A program made the translations under genes and the position numbers. A stretch of DNA of 64,000 nt from G963663315 sp965231905. GTDB lineage: Bacteria; Pseudomonadota; Gammaproteobacteria; Arenicellales; Poriferihabitantaceae. The DNA lies in NCBI GenBank assembly GCA_965231905.1, contig CBDDOO010000002.1, positions 1,426,001 through 1,490,000 on the forward strand, in the 5' to 3' direction. Every line of letters starts with the position of its first letter. Position 1 is the first letter of the stretch. This document shows, one piece after another, positions 7,163 to 15,154 of the stretch. The notes under the pieces are model-generated. The model saw only the letters and a list, made by a program, of their open reading frames with translations. It made no database searches and was not told where the DNA came from.

Positions 7163-8955
7163 TATCGGGCGCTTTCGTCACCGAATAGTTCTTTCTGTTC
7201 TGGCTCTGTTTCAAGTTGTGGCAGGTTGTCTACATTGAGACTGTAATCATTGTGTCCCCATTCACAACGGCTCAATACCATTTTCGGGATTTTCTTGATG
7301 GTCAGATTGAAAAACCGATCAGCCTTGCAACGGAAAGCGCCGCAACATATCAAAAGCGTTCGGTCTTCACCCACTTCATCCGATAAAATCTGCAACTGCG
7401 CCAGTGACAAGGTTTGTGTGGTGACATAAATAAAATCAGTTTCGGTGGAATAGCCCTGCTGCCAGAAAGCCGTATCAGACGGCTGGTAGGCAAAGCCCTC
7501 CAATTTGCAGATCGCTTCGGCCAGCATTTCAGGATTGTATTCTTTGTTGACCACCCAGCGGCCCCAATGATCCTGTTGCAGTAATGATGGCGCCAGCTTG
7601 TAATACCGGAAACCTCCACCACCCTGCCAGTTTACAGCTTTGGAGATACCGCCTTGATCTTCACCGTCAATCACTTTTTGCAGGCGGGGGATGATGTGGG
7701 TGTGGCAGTGGTCGCCAAGCTCGACCATAATCCAGCGGCGTCCCATCTTGTGTGCGACTGCGCCGGTAGTGCCGGAACCGGCGAAAGAGTCAAGAACCAA
7801 GTCGCCGGGGCTGGTGCATAGTTGCAAAATCCTTTCAAGCAAAGCTTCGGGCTTTTTGCCGTTCGGGAATTTGACACCACCCTCCTTAGTCAAATTATTC
7901 AACGGAAAACCTTGCCAGTATGTCCCCAGTTTTTCTCTTTTAAATAGAAACCGTCCTCTTTTCTCAGCAGTATCTTTCAACCAAATAACTCTACGAATAG
8001 TTGGGCTTATATACAGGTGATTTACCAATTCTCCTTTGTATCGCCCAGATTTTGGAACATATGAAGCATCTAAAAGTTCGTCTTTTTCCAACTTATGAAA
8101 CTCCTCAATAATCCTTGTCCTTATACTTGTTTGAGCGTTAGTATCTGAGAATATTTGTGAAAAGTTTTGCAAGTAAACATCTTCTTTACTTGAACCTGCC
8201 TTTGTTAGCTCTTTGACTGTAGATCTTTTCAGCCCTTTGTATTTCTTAACTTTAATTTCATCTCCAGAGCCATCATAAACTATTCGTTCTTCTACAAAAC
8301 TTCCTCGTTCAATTATAATGCTGGTGTATTTCCAACTTTTACCAGATGACTCCATATCGTCGATAACATCAAAGAGACTTTCTTCTTCATAAACATCATT
8401 AAACTTTTCAAATTCATTTCTATTTTTTGTATAAACCAAAATATATTCAATGTTCTTTTTTAGCTTTTTATCTTCTCCACCGCCACTAGCACCGGCAGTC
8501 TGCTTCATTTTCACACTTATTTGATTCAAAAAGTTGTTTCTACCAAAAATTTCATCGCATAAAACCTTGGCATATGCAGCCTCATCATCATTTAACTGGC
8601 AGAAAAAGACACCATCCTCAGTCAATAAGTTTTTTAGGATAGAAATCCTTTCCTTCATTAACGAAAGCCATATAGAATGTTCCAATCCATCCTCGTAATG
8701 GTCGAAAGCTTGTCCAGTATTATAAGGCGGATCAATAAACACGCATTTCACTTTCCCCGTATACTCCTGCTCCAATGCCTTGAGCGCCAGCAGGTTATCG
8801 CCAAAGATCAGTTTGTTATCAAAAATATCGTTATCCGTAACCCTGTGCCTGGCATGGTAGGACTTGTCCGGTTCTTCCAGCAAAATACGCGGCTCCAGTT
8901 TGGGGCGTTTGTCTTTTCCGATCCAGGTCAATTCGAGTCTGGTTTTTTGTTTCAC
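7162..8955 (-). CDS. mod: Type III DNA methyltransferase, Mod subunit
   Basis: Adenine methyltransferase that recognises the DNA site and protects the host; also the specificity subunit for Res. DPPYNTG (motif IV, residues 75-81) precedes DSFAGSGTTGAVAH (motif I, SAM binding, about 391), the beta-class order typical of type III Mod. The stretch between them, roughly residues 130-330 (bases about 7970-8560), should be the target recognition domain. It is clearly more AT-rich than the conserved flanks, suggesting that this domain was exchanged by recombination. Length is 597 residues, uninterrupted. The 156 bases upstream hold no gene. Confidence 0.93.
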   Translation of the reverse strand: MKQKTRLELTWIGKDKRPKLEPRILLEEPDKSYHARHRVTDNDIFDNKLIFGDNLLALKALEQEYTGKVKCVFIDPPYNTGQAFDHYEDGLEHSIWLSLMKERISILKNLLTEDGVFFCQLNDDEAAYAKVLCDEIFGRNNFLNQISVKMKQTAGASGGGEDKKLKKNIEYILVYTKNRNEFEKFNDVYEEESLFDVIDDMESSGKSWKYTSIIIERGSFVEERIVYDGSGDEIKVKKYKGLKRSTVKELTKAGSSKEDVYLQNFSQIFSDTNAQTSIRTRIIEEFHKLEKDELLDASYVPKSGRYKGELVNHLYISPTIRRVIWLKDTAEKRGRFLFKREKLGTYWQGFPLNNLTKEGGVKFPNGKKPEALLERILQLCTSPGDLVLDSFAGSGTTGAVAHKMGRRWIMVELGDHCHTHIIPRLQKVIDGEDQGGISKAVNWQGGGGFRYYKLAPSLLQQDHWGRWVVNKEYNPEMLAEAICKLEGFAYQPSDTAFWQQGYSTETDFIYVTTQTLSLAQLQILSDEVGEDRTLLICCGAFRCKADRFFNLTIKKIPKMVLSRCEWGHNDYSLNVDNLPQLETEPEQKELFGDESAR

Positions 8956-9110
8956 CGTAAAAGTCGCTTTTCTATCTACTGGCTGTATTGATTTGATTTT
9001 TCATTCATTTTCGCCCTGTTTTCTTTTTTACTTATCGTTTTCCAAGTCATACAAGGTGCATTAACTGAATGATCGCACGTTGATTACTGGTCGAATAATT
9101 TCACTAAATA

Positions 9111-9407
9111 TCAATGGATTGCATCAAAAATTTGCTGCAATTTCTCGATTTCCTTCTCCCTTTTGATACCACCCATTTTTTCGAGTTTTTGCTGCTTCCA
9201 GCGTACTGCGGGCAGATTCTGGATGTGGTCGAAGGGTAACAGACCCCAGTCCGGATTTCCGCTTTTAAATCCGATCAGGAATTTTCGGTGGTCATCGGTT
9301 AATGCTGCAACGACCTGATTTGGCAATGTGTTCTGTCGCAGGAACAGCAGCACATCGAGAAGCAACGAGACCTGTTGTTCATAGTATTCTTTCAATGGCC
9401 GGTCCAT
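9111..9407 (-). pseudogene. AbiEii-family toxin remnant with internal deletion
   Basis: 98 codons. The first 20 or so residues (MDRPLKEYYEQQVSLLLDVL) look like the N terminus of AbiEii-type nucleotidyltransferase toxins, and the last 60 (HRKFLIGFKSGNPDWGLLPF, then LPAVRWKQQKLEKM) like their C terminus. The family is normally about 280-300 residues, so the central catalytic core, including the GG/DxD nucleotidyltransferase motif, is absent while the frame is kept. It overlaps the antitoxin gene by 16 bases, as intact AbiE pairs often do. The similarity is recalled from the family, not computed. An independent small protein is the alternative reading. Confidence 0.6.
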
Positions 9408-10177
9408 GTTTCGGGCACTGTTATTTTGAACCGTGGGTGCAGCGAGCCTTCTATCGACAGAACACGATTTCCTGACCCCAAATATAGGTCGTCTGGACTA
9501 AGCTCCCTGTACCAATCGTGTCCTACCGCACTGGCCAGCGCCAGAAACAGCCTCTTTGCCTTGATTGATCGACAGGCTTGCAATGTGCTTTGCATCAATC
9601 CTGAACGCAAGGTCGCCAGTCCTTCCATTAACTGCCAGGCCTCGTCAAAATCAGCTTGTTTTGGCAACAACTGACAGTATTCCAGCATGGCTCTTTCAGG
9701 ACTACTGACCTTGATTGTTACACCCTCTCTTTCCAGCGGGACCAGGCTTGTAAAAACCGGGTCGAACAGTTTGCTGCTGTTTACTACAAAAAGGTTTTTG
9801 GAGAAATCGAGGTTTTTAAACCAGGCGGGAAGCCGCCGGTTTGATTCCACGCTGACCTGAAGTATCGGGAATTGCCCGGACGGTATATAGTGTGCCCGGC
9901 CTAGCAGCTCCAGGGCTGTTCTGGCAGCCGGGTAAACATGGAGGGATATCCGCTGTAAAGCATATATTGCGCCTGGCATAGTGGCTCTGGTTCCTGATCT
10001 TATCCATCCCCCTTTGCCCAGAGATTCAACCCACCTCGTTTCTTTATACTTCTGCATCAATTGCGGGGAAACGCCTTTCGATTCCAGCCAGATACTGGTC
10101 ATAGGTACGCCCGCCGGACAATCGGCCAGCAAGTCGTTGATTTTGGTTATATCGGACTTTGACTCAAAAGAACGCAT
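9392..10177 (-). CDS. abiEi: AbiEi-family antitoxin / transcriptional repressor
   Basis: 261 residues of the AbiEi type: an N-terminal winged-helix region (LLADCPAGVPMTSIWLESKG, then a short GWIRSGTRA wing), followed by the AbiEi antitoxin domain with YALQRISLHVYPAARTALEL and the SSPERAMLEYCQLLP block at about residue 155. Family members bind inverted repeats in their own promoter and neutralise the AbiEii nucleotidyltransferase toxin. It lies upstream of and overlaps a toxin gene that appears internally deleted, so it may now be a free-standing antitoxin. A 9-bp perfect inverted repeat lies 56-78 bases upstream of its ATG. Confidence 0.82.
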   Translation of the reverse strand: MRSFESKSDITKINDLLADCPAGVPMTSIWLESKGVSPQLMQKYKETRWVESLGKGGWIRSGTRATMPGAIYALQRISLHVYPAARTALELLGRAHYIPSGQFPILQVSVESNRRLPAWFKNLDFSKNLFVVNSSKLFDPVFTSLVPLEREGVTIKVSSPERAMLEYCQLLPKQADFDEAWQLMEGLATLRSGLMQSTLQACRSIKAKRLFLALASAVGHDWYRELSPDDLYLGSGNRVLSIEGSLHPRFKITVPETWTGH

Positions 10178-10232
10178 AATTCCTTTGTTGAATCTTTATT
10201 TTATAAAGAGCGCATTATTGTAAATCATGTTA

Positions 10233-10255
10233 AAAATAAACAAATAGTTTATTTT
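10233..10255. promoter_or_regulatory. Putative operator upstream of abiEi
   Basis: AAAATAAAC (10233-10241), spacer AAATA, GTTTATTTT (10247-10255): a perfect 9-bp inverted repeat with a 5-base spacer. On the minus strand a -10-like TACAAT lies at 10222-10217, placing the palindrome over the -35 region, as expected for a repressor site. The 17-bp core ATAAAC-N5-GTTTAT recurs upstream of the ImmA-type gene at 12294-12310. Confidence 0.6.
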
Positions 10256-10502
10256 CAATATCATTTGCAAATTGTAGAGGAGATGAATATTGAGATTCTG
10301 CCGTCACGGGGTTGGCAGAGGGAGCGGGCGGTACATTGTGGTATCACGACTGTATGCCGGTTGATATTCGTCAGCCGGGACACGTTTTGAGGGGGTTGAT
10401 GCTGATGAGGATCCGACGCCGGTCACGATCAATAGAATTACGCTGAGTTTCAGGCTGACGGAGCAGTATTTTAAAAACATCGGTACTTGGGGTCGATGTG
10501 AA
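10256..10502. other. Gene-free stretch between two toxin-antitoxin units
   Basis: About 250 bases with no coding sequence I can support, no RNA gene and no clear hairpin terminator. With its flanks it forms the 409-base gap between the abiEi start and the end of the PIN-type gene. It has higher GC than the genes on either side. It may be remnant sequence at an insertion boundary, as a direct repeat begins at its right end. Confidence 0.5.
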
Positions 10503-10525
10503 CAGGCCTGGTTTTCTTATTCCTT
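10503..10525 (+). repeat. 23-bp direct repeat, left copy
   Basis: CAGGCCTGGTTTTCTTATTC plus CTT. It matches 12500-12522 at 22 of 23 positions. The two copies bracket the DUF4411/ImmA gene pair at a spacing of 1997 bases. Confidence 0.75.
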
Positions 10526-10586
10526 GTCTTTATTCGTGGTTATTTTCAGAAGATTGATATGCTGTTCAGATAGTCTGATCATAAAT

Positions 10587-11060
10587 TCAAAAACTCCAAT
10601 TCTGCTGCTGCATAAACTCTTTCAGTTTTATGCAGGGAATATCGAAGTATTTGCACACATTTGGAATTTTCGCACCATTCTTTTTATAAGATTCTTCACT
10701 AACGACAACGCCATTCTCTTTTACCCCGGCGCATGCTATGACAAAAGGGTCTGCAACAGGTGTGCCTCTAAGTTGCTGTTGCTTGCCAATCAACGCCTGA
10801 AAATGTTTTATTTTGAAAATTTCCACCACAAATTGTTGTTCGTCTTTTGTAGGCGTTGTAAAAATATGTTTTCTCTGTTTCAGCCAGTCGTTGACATGAG
10901 GTGTCGGGATTCCGTTCTCAATTTCTCTCCACACTTCGCGAGTAGAAACCAGTTGGTTTTTTTCAATCAGGGCATCCAATCTAACCCACACTGATTGGAA
11001 GACTTCCGGGTAAAAATGTTTGAGGTTACTGAGTGAACTATTATCGAACACATAAATCAT
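10587..11060 (-). CDS. DUF4411-family PIN-like toxin
   Basis: 157 residues. The opening MIYVFDNSSLSNL carries the first acidic residue of a PIN-type nuclease fold, and ADPFVIACA near residue 105 is the characteristic second block; SEESYKKNGAKIPNVCKYF follows, as in DUF4411 proteins. The family is predicted to be RNase toxins paired with XRE-ImmA type antitoxins, and that is the arrangement here: its ATG overlaps the antitoxin stop codon (ATGA, 11060-11057). RNase activity and target are inference from the fold. Confidence 0.82.
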   Translation of the reverse strand: MIYVFDNSSLSNLKHFYPEVFQSVWVRLDALIEKNQLVSTREVWREIENGIPTPHVNDWLKQRKHIFTTPTKDEQQFVVEIFKIKHFQALIGKQQQLRGTPVADPFVIACAGVKENGVVVSEESYKKNGAKIPNVCKYFDIPCIKLKEFMQQQNWSF

Positions 11061-12229
11061 GACAATGTACTTTTCAATATCCTTTGCTCCAGGCCCGCAA
11101 AGCTTTTCGCTTTGATGCCCAATAAATCAGCCGCGTGTTCCAGTGAGAGTTGATTGCGGTAATGACGACTCAGTACTTCGGCGGTGAAGCGTTCGCTCAA
11201 GTAAGAATTGGTGGTAGAGTACCAATTACCACCGTCTCTGTTCTTTTGCTGCGCCGCCCACTCTTTGGCTTTTTGTTCATAGTATTTAATGCTAACCCTG
11301 TTTTGATCCAGAAATCGGCGCAGGATTGCCTCCCGACTTACACCATAGCGGTTTGCCAGTTGTGCGATGACTTCGCTCTGTGCATCTTCTATTTTTTGAG
11401 GCAGGTTTCGACTTTGAGCAGCGAAGTCAACCAACGGGATGAGAATTTCGGCAGCCAAAGCATTACACAGTCTTTCCAGATTTCGTACGCTATTGGGTAA
11501 CTGCTCAATATAACTATGCTCAAACTTGCTGAGGCCATTTTCATGCACGAGCAAATGACAGAGTTCATGTAGCAGACTGAACACCTGACGGGTTTTGGTA
11601 GCGCTATTGTTCAGGTAGATAACCGGTAACTGATCATCAGCCAAACAAAAACCGGAAATATCTTTTTGCTTAAAGGCTGCTTTAAAGACAAATACGCCTT
11701 TGTCTTCAACGGCCTTGCGCCAGAATTTAAGTGCACTATCCGGGGTTTCCCATTGTGATTGCCGGTTAATGTTAACCCCCAGATAATGACGAACCTGCTT
11801 TGCAAGCATGGAAACTTCCACACCGTCTTTTACAGCACAGTCTTTCCAAATCATTCGTTCTGAGGGATTTTTGTTTTGAAAAATTTCTGCCAACGCAAGC
11901 TGATAGGCATGTGCCTTTCGAATATGCAACCTGGTATCAGGGAGCAACTGCTCCATTTCCACAACAGGAAGAGTTCTGAACTCGGTTTTTGGGGGAATTT
12001 CAGTAGGCGGTTCAGGCAGGAAAAAAAGCGCAATGGGCCTTTTATAAATTTCGTACGCCAGTTTCTCCAGTTGTGGCCAGGTTGGCGCCTTATCCCCCGC
12101 TTCCCAGGCTTCAATTTCTCTGACTTGACGTTTAAGGCGTGCAGCCACCTCATCCAGGCCCAAACCAATAGACTCACGCGCCCAGCGCAAGACGCTGGGC
12201 TGTATCCCTTCAGCCAGGCTGGATTTCAT
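11057..12229 (-). CDS. XRE helix-turn-helix / ImmA-IrrE metallopeptidase-domain antitoxin
   Basis: 390 residues in two parts. Residues about 10-65 form an XRE-type helix-turn-helix (LGLDEVAARLKRQVREIEAW, then EAGDKAPTWPQLEKLA). An ImmA/IrrE (COG2856) domain follows with the zinc motif HELCHLLVHE near residue 221, plus LCNALAAEILIP. In such pairs the protein represses its own promoter and counteracts the PIN-type toxin encoded next, with which it overlaps by four bases. The motif keeps HExxH, so protease activity is possible. A palindrome like the one upstream of abiEi lies 65-81 bases before the start. Confidence 0.88.
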   Translation of the reverse strand: MKSSLAEGIQPSVLRWARESIGLGLDEVAARLKRQVREIEAWEAGDKAPTWPQLEKLAYEIYKRPIALFFLPEPPTEIPPKTEFRTLPVVEMEQLLPDTRLHIRKAHAYQLALAEIFQNKNPSERMIWKDCAVKDGVEVSMLAKQVRHYLGVNINRQSQWETPDSALKFWRKAVEDKGVFVFKAAFKQKDISGFCLADDQLPVIYLNNSATKTRQVFSLLHELCHLLVHENGLSKFEHSYIEQLPNSVRNLERLCNALAAEILIPLVDFAAQSRNLPQKIEDAQSEVIAQLANRYGVSREAILRRFLDQNRVSIKYYEQKAKEWAAQQKNRDGGNWYSTTNSYLSERFTAEVLSRHYRNQLSLEHAADLLGIKAKSFAGLEQRILKSTLS

Positions 12230-12293
12230 TGTCTATTTCCTCTATTCGTACCGCTATTACTAATGCATTCAGAAATTGAAACTACTACATTAA

Positions 12294-12310
12294 ATAAACA
12301 TAAAGTTTAT
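12294..12310. promoter_or_regulatory. Putative operator upstream of the ImmA-type antitoxin gene
   Basis: ATAAAC-ATAAA-GTTTAT, an inverted repeat with a 5-base spacer. It differs from the core upstream of abiEi (10236-10252) only at two spacer bases and sits at nearly the same distance from its gene (65 versus 59 bases). A -35-like TTGATA on the minus strand (12313-12308) overlaps it. Confidence 0.6.
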
Positions 12311-12367
12311 CAATTTATCCATTTTGAATGAATCTTCGCATTGTACTATTGTTTTCCGGTCCGTGGC

Positions 12368-12400
12368 TGATCGTTGATATCGCCGGTTGATCGTTGGTAT
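12368..12400 (+). repeat. Pair of 13-bp direct repeats, 20-bp period
   Basis: TGATCGTTGATAT (12368-12380) and TGATCGTTGGTAT (12388-12400), one mismatch. The two-helical-turn spacing would suit a protein binding site, but no gene start is close. It lies in the gene-free 284 bases between the antitoxin start and the DUF2889 gene end. Confidence 0.35.
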
Positions 12401-12499
12401 GGCAGTGGATTCCTCTGCCTGAATGCCACGAACCGAGCATTTCGATGATATGGATTTCGCGGTCGGGGAGATAGCTCTGGATGGTTGTTTGGCCGCGTT

Positions 12500-12522
12500 C
12501 AGGCCTGATTTTCTTATTCCTT
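12500..12522 (+). repeat. 23-bp direct repeat, right copy
   Basis: CAGGCCTGATTTTCTTATTC plus CTT. It matches 10503-10525 at 22 of 23 positions. It overlaps the last codons and stop (TAA at 12514-12516, minus strand) of the DUF2889 gene, so this copy is probably the original site. Confidence 0.75.
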
Positions 12523-13053
12523 TCCGGTGTAGAATTCAGGCCACATTACCTTTACCACGGCGCTGTCGCTGGCCAGTGAATGACACTGGTTCAGGATTAC
12601 AGGCTGTCGCCGGGTCGGTTTGCTGTTTTCTTTATTTTCTATTGCGTGATGCATGGTCTGGTAGGCGGTTGTTGACATCGGGCCAAGCAGTTCCATCACA
12701 TGGGTGCAACTGTCCGTTTTCGGAATTCGCTTTGAGGCTTCGCGCTTCCAGCCGGAGCGGATTTTCAATCCAATCAGGTTTTTCATCTTGTTGGAAGCGC
12801 TTTTGCAAAGCTGGAATGGAGTGTAAGGCATCTCGACACGGATATCCTGAATCACCATGTCGAGGTCCAGCGTGACACACAGCTTCATGCAGTGAATCGG
12901 TTCTCCCGCCTCGATATGGCCCCGTTCGTGGTTCGGGTAGCTACCGGTTTTGGTATCGGTCAGTGTCGCTTCGATATCCCACAGGCCATCGTCCCGCTCA
13001 AATCCCTGACAATGAATGGAACGGGTATGCAGGCGCTTTCGGGTTGAAGCCAT
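12514..13053 (-). CDS. DUF2889 domain-containing protein
   Basis: 179 residues matching the DUF2889 pattern: RKRLHTRSIHCQGFERDDGL, GLWDIEATLTDTK, GEPIHCMKLCVTLDLDM and the CTHVMELLGPMSTTAYQT block. The biochemical role is unknown. Members often sit beside CoA-thioester metabolism genes, as here, where it is last in the minus-strand run after HMG-CoA lyase, a HAD enzyme and a hotdog thioesterase; six bases separate it from the thioesterase stop at 13060. No signal peptide or membrane segment is seen. Its 3' end coincides with a copy of the 23-bp direct repeat. Confidence 0.8.
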   Translation of the reverse strand: MASTRKRLHTRSIHCQGFERDDGLWDIEATLTDTKTGSYPNHERGHIEAGEPIHCMKLCVTLDLDMVIQDIRVEMPYTPFQLCKSASNKMKNLIGLKIRSGWKREASKRIPKTDSCTHVMELLGPMSTTAYQTMHHAIENKENSKPTRRQPVILNQCHSLASDSAVVKVMWPEFYTGKE

Positions 13054-13059
13054 CCTGGT

Positions 13060-13509
13060 TCAGCTTTTCGGGTAAAAAATCATTTGGGTGCAGCGCATTT
13101 CGGCGATGCGCTTGCCGGTCTCCTGGTGGACGACGCTGCAATCCCAGACCTGGGTTGAGCGCCCGGAGTGAATCAGGGTGGCGGCGCTTGACAGCGTGCC
13201 GTCGGCGGCCATGCCCATGAAATTGCATTTCAACTCGATCGTGGTGAACCCGGTGGCCCCTTCCGGCAAATGGGAAAGGCATCCCCAGCCTGCCGCGGTA
13301 TCGGCCAGCGCCACAATACTGCCGCCGTGAATACTGCCGTTGATGTTCAACATGTAAGGTTCGACCGGCATCTCGATCACGAACCCGGTGGGGTTGACGG
13401 AGACGCTTTTCATTGCCATCATGCTGGGCAGATGGTTTTGCCGCCGGGAATTGAAAAATTCCAGGCATTCGTCTGCTGAAGAATAATGCATCCGGTCTCT
13501 GTCCAGCAT
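13060..13509 (-). CDS. PaaI-family hotdog thioesterase
   Basis: 149 residues with the hotdog core NINGSIHGGSIVALADTAAG, whose HGG turn and following Asp are typical of PaaI/DUF4442-type acyl-CoA thioesterases. It probably hydrolyses an acyl- or aryl-CoA in the cytoplasm; the substrate cannot be read from sequence. Its ATG (13509-13507) overlaps the stop of the HAD gene by one base (TGATG), so the two are coupled. It lies in the leucine catabolic run, so a role in relieving accumulated CoA esters is a reasonable guess. Confidence 0.85.
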   Translation of the reverse strand: MLDRDRMHYSSADECLEFFNSRRQNHLPSMMAMKSVSVNPTGFVIEMPVEPYMLNINGSIHGGSIVALADTAAGWGCLSHLPEGATGFTTIELKCNFMGMAADGTLSSAATLIHSGRSTQVWDCSVVHQETGKRIAEMRCTQMIFYPKS

Positions 13510-14177
13510 CAGGATACAGCCTCGTGCAGGTCTGCCAGGGTAGACAGGGTGACAGTGGGTGTAAATTCCCAGGGGTCATAGACAACGGCTGCGGAGCGTC
13601 GGACCCATGCGGCCCGGATGCCGTAAGCAATAGCGCCGATGACATCGAAACCATTGCTGGAAACCAGCCAGGCATGGTCGGTATCACTGTTTGCAGCGCT
13701 TACAAAATGTTCATATACCGCCGGGCTCGGTTTGAATGTGCCGATGTTATCCACGCTGATGACTCCCTCAAAGTAGTCACGGATGCCGGCATGGGTCAGC
13801 GCTGTATTGACTGCTTCCGCCTGACCGTTTGAAAAGGCGTAAAGGGAGATGCCGGTGTCTTTCAGAGCGTCGAGGCATTCGACCACATCGGCAAAAACGG
13901 GCAGCGTGGACCAGGCTGCCAGCAGGGCTTGCTTTTGCTGTTCGGACAAGTCGTGATTCAGGGTATCGGCAGTATGCTCCAGCGCCTGCCGGGTACAGAC
14001 ACTGAAATCCTGATACCGGTCCATCAGGCCGCGGCGGAAGGTATATTCAAGCTGTTTCTCCCGCCAGGTTTGAGAGAATCGGGGGGCGTCTTCACCGATC
14101 ATCTTTTCGAGTTGTACAATGACACCGTGGGTGTCGATCAGAGTGCCATATACATCGAAGCCGAGTGTGATATTCAT
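13509..14177 (-). CDS. Haloacid dehalogenase type II (HAD superfamily)
   Basis: 222 residues. HAD motif I FDVYGTLID carries the nucleophile Asp at about residue 8. The L-2-haloacid dehalogenase block REKQLEYTFRRGLM gives the conserved Arg. Motif II is FSNG, motif III lysine is in FKPSPAVYEH, and SSNGFDVIGA is the family's acidic motif. Members hydrolyse 2-haloacids with inversion; many annotated ones act on other small acids, so the substrate is uncertain. It overlaps the thioesterase gene by one base and lies 65 bases after the HMG-CoA lyase gene. Confidence 0.85.
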   Translation of the reverse strand: MNITLGFDVYGTLIDTHGVIVQLEKMIGEDAPRFSQTWREKQLEYTFRRGLMDRYQDFSVCTRQALEHTADTLNHDLSEQQKQALLAAWSTLPVFADVVECLDALKDTGISLYAFSNGQAEAVNTALTHAGIRDYFEGVISVDNIGTFKPSPAVYEHFVSAANSDTDHAWLVSSNGFDVIGAIAYGIRAAWVRRSAAVVYDPWEFTPTVTLSTLADLHEAVS

Positions 14178-14242
14178 GTTCTGTCCTGTAATGGGTCGGT
14201 CTGTATGGGTTGCAAGGATTTTATCAGGTTCAGACAGGGGGT

Positions 14243-15154
14243 TCAGATTGAGGCCAGGCTGACTTTCGACATCACCGGCCGGTCCAGTATTTTACAAATA
14301 TCGCGCCCGGTCTCAATCAGTTTTTCCAGATTCACTCCATGTTCGATACCCAGTCCGTTCAGCATGTAGACGACATCTTCCGTAGCGACATTGCCACTGG
14401 CTCCCCTGGCGTAGGGACATCCGCCGAGACCGGCAACCGAGCTGTCAATGGTCGTGATTCCGGCCTGCAACGCTACCAGGATATTGACCAGCGCCTGTCC
14501 GTAAGTATCATGAAAATGTACGGCAAGCTGGTCTGCCGGAATCTGGTTGAGCAGCCGACCGATCAGTTTCCGGGTCTGTAATGGCGTACCGGTCCCAATC
14601 GTATCGCCGAGAGAAACCTGGTAACAGCCGAGGTCAATCAACTGCCCGGAGACGCGGGCGACTGTTTCCGGGTCAACCGGGCCTTCATAAGGACAGCCCA
14701 TCACACAGGAAACGTAGCCGCGGGTTTTCAGTCCTTCGGCGACAGCGGGTTCGACCACTTCGCAAAAGCGTTCGATACTTTCGGAAATGCCGCAGTTGAT
14801 GTTGTGTTGCGAGAATGTTTCGGATGCCGCCGCGAAGACCGCAATTTCCCTGGCGCCTGCTGCGATGGCTGCTTCGAGCCCCTGCCTGTTCGGGACCAGC
14901 GCTGTCCAGGATGCTCCGGTGTCGTGTACGAGACCTTGAAGCACCTGATCTGAATCGGCCATTTGCGGCACCCGTTGCGGATGGACAAAGGAGCCCGCCT
15001 CGATTCGCTTCAGACCGCATGCGGCCAGTTGTCGGGCGAATTGGCATCGGGTTTCACTGTCCAGTACGACCGGCTCGTTTTGCAGTCCGTCTCTTGGCCC
15101 GACTTCTACAAGGCTCACCGCCGACGGTAGATTGAATGCGGGCAGGGCCATCAT
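14243..15154 (-). CDS. mvaB: Hydroxymethylglutaryl-CoA lyase
   Basis: Cleaves HMG-CoA to acetyl-CoA and acetoacetate, the last step of the leucine-specific pathway. Family marks are LVEVGPRDGLQNE (metal Asp, Arg) near the start, VHFHDTYGQAL with metal histidines, and GLGGCPYARGASGNVATED near 255-275 with the catalytic Cys. At 303 residues it has the usual bacterial length. It follows mccA with a 4-base overlap (start 15154, mccA stop 15151), so expression is coupled. Also called liuE. The acetoacetate made here would feed the acetoacetate-CoA ligase at 21865. Confidence 0.95.
   Translation of the reverse strand: MMALPAFNLPSAVSLVEVGPRDGLQNEPVVLDSETRCQFARQLAACGLKRIEAGSFVHPQRVPQMADSDQVLQGLVHDTGASWTALVPNRQGLEAAIAAGAREIAVFAAASETFSQHNINCGISESIERFCEVVEPAVAEGLKTRGYVSCVMGCPYEGPVDPETVARVSGQLIDLGCYQVSLGDTIGTGTPLQTRKLIGRLLNQIPADQLAVHFHDTYGQALVNILVALQAGITTIDSSVAGLGGCPYARGASGNVATEDVVYMLNGLGIEHGVNLEKLIETGRDICKILDRPVMSKVSLASI

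Noticed and set aside
8957..9110. A short peptide frame in the mod leader
   Set aside because: Ten or so codons without a convincing ribosome binding site and with nothing to compare it to.
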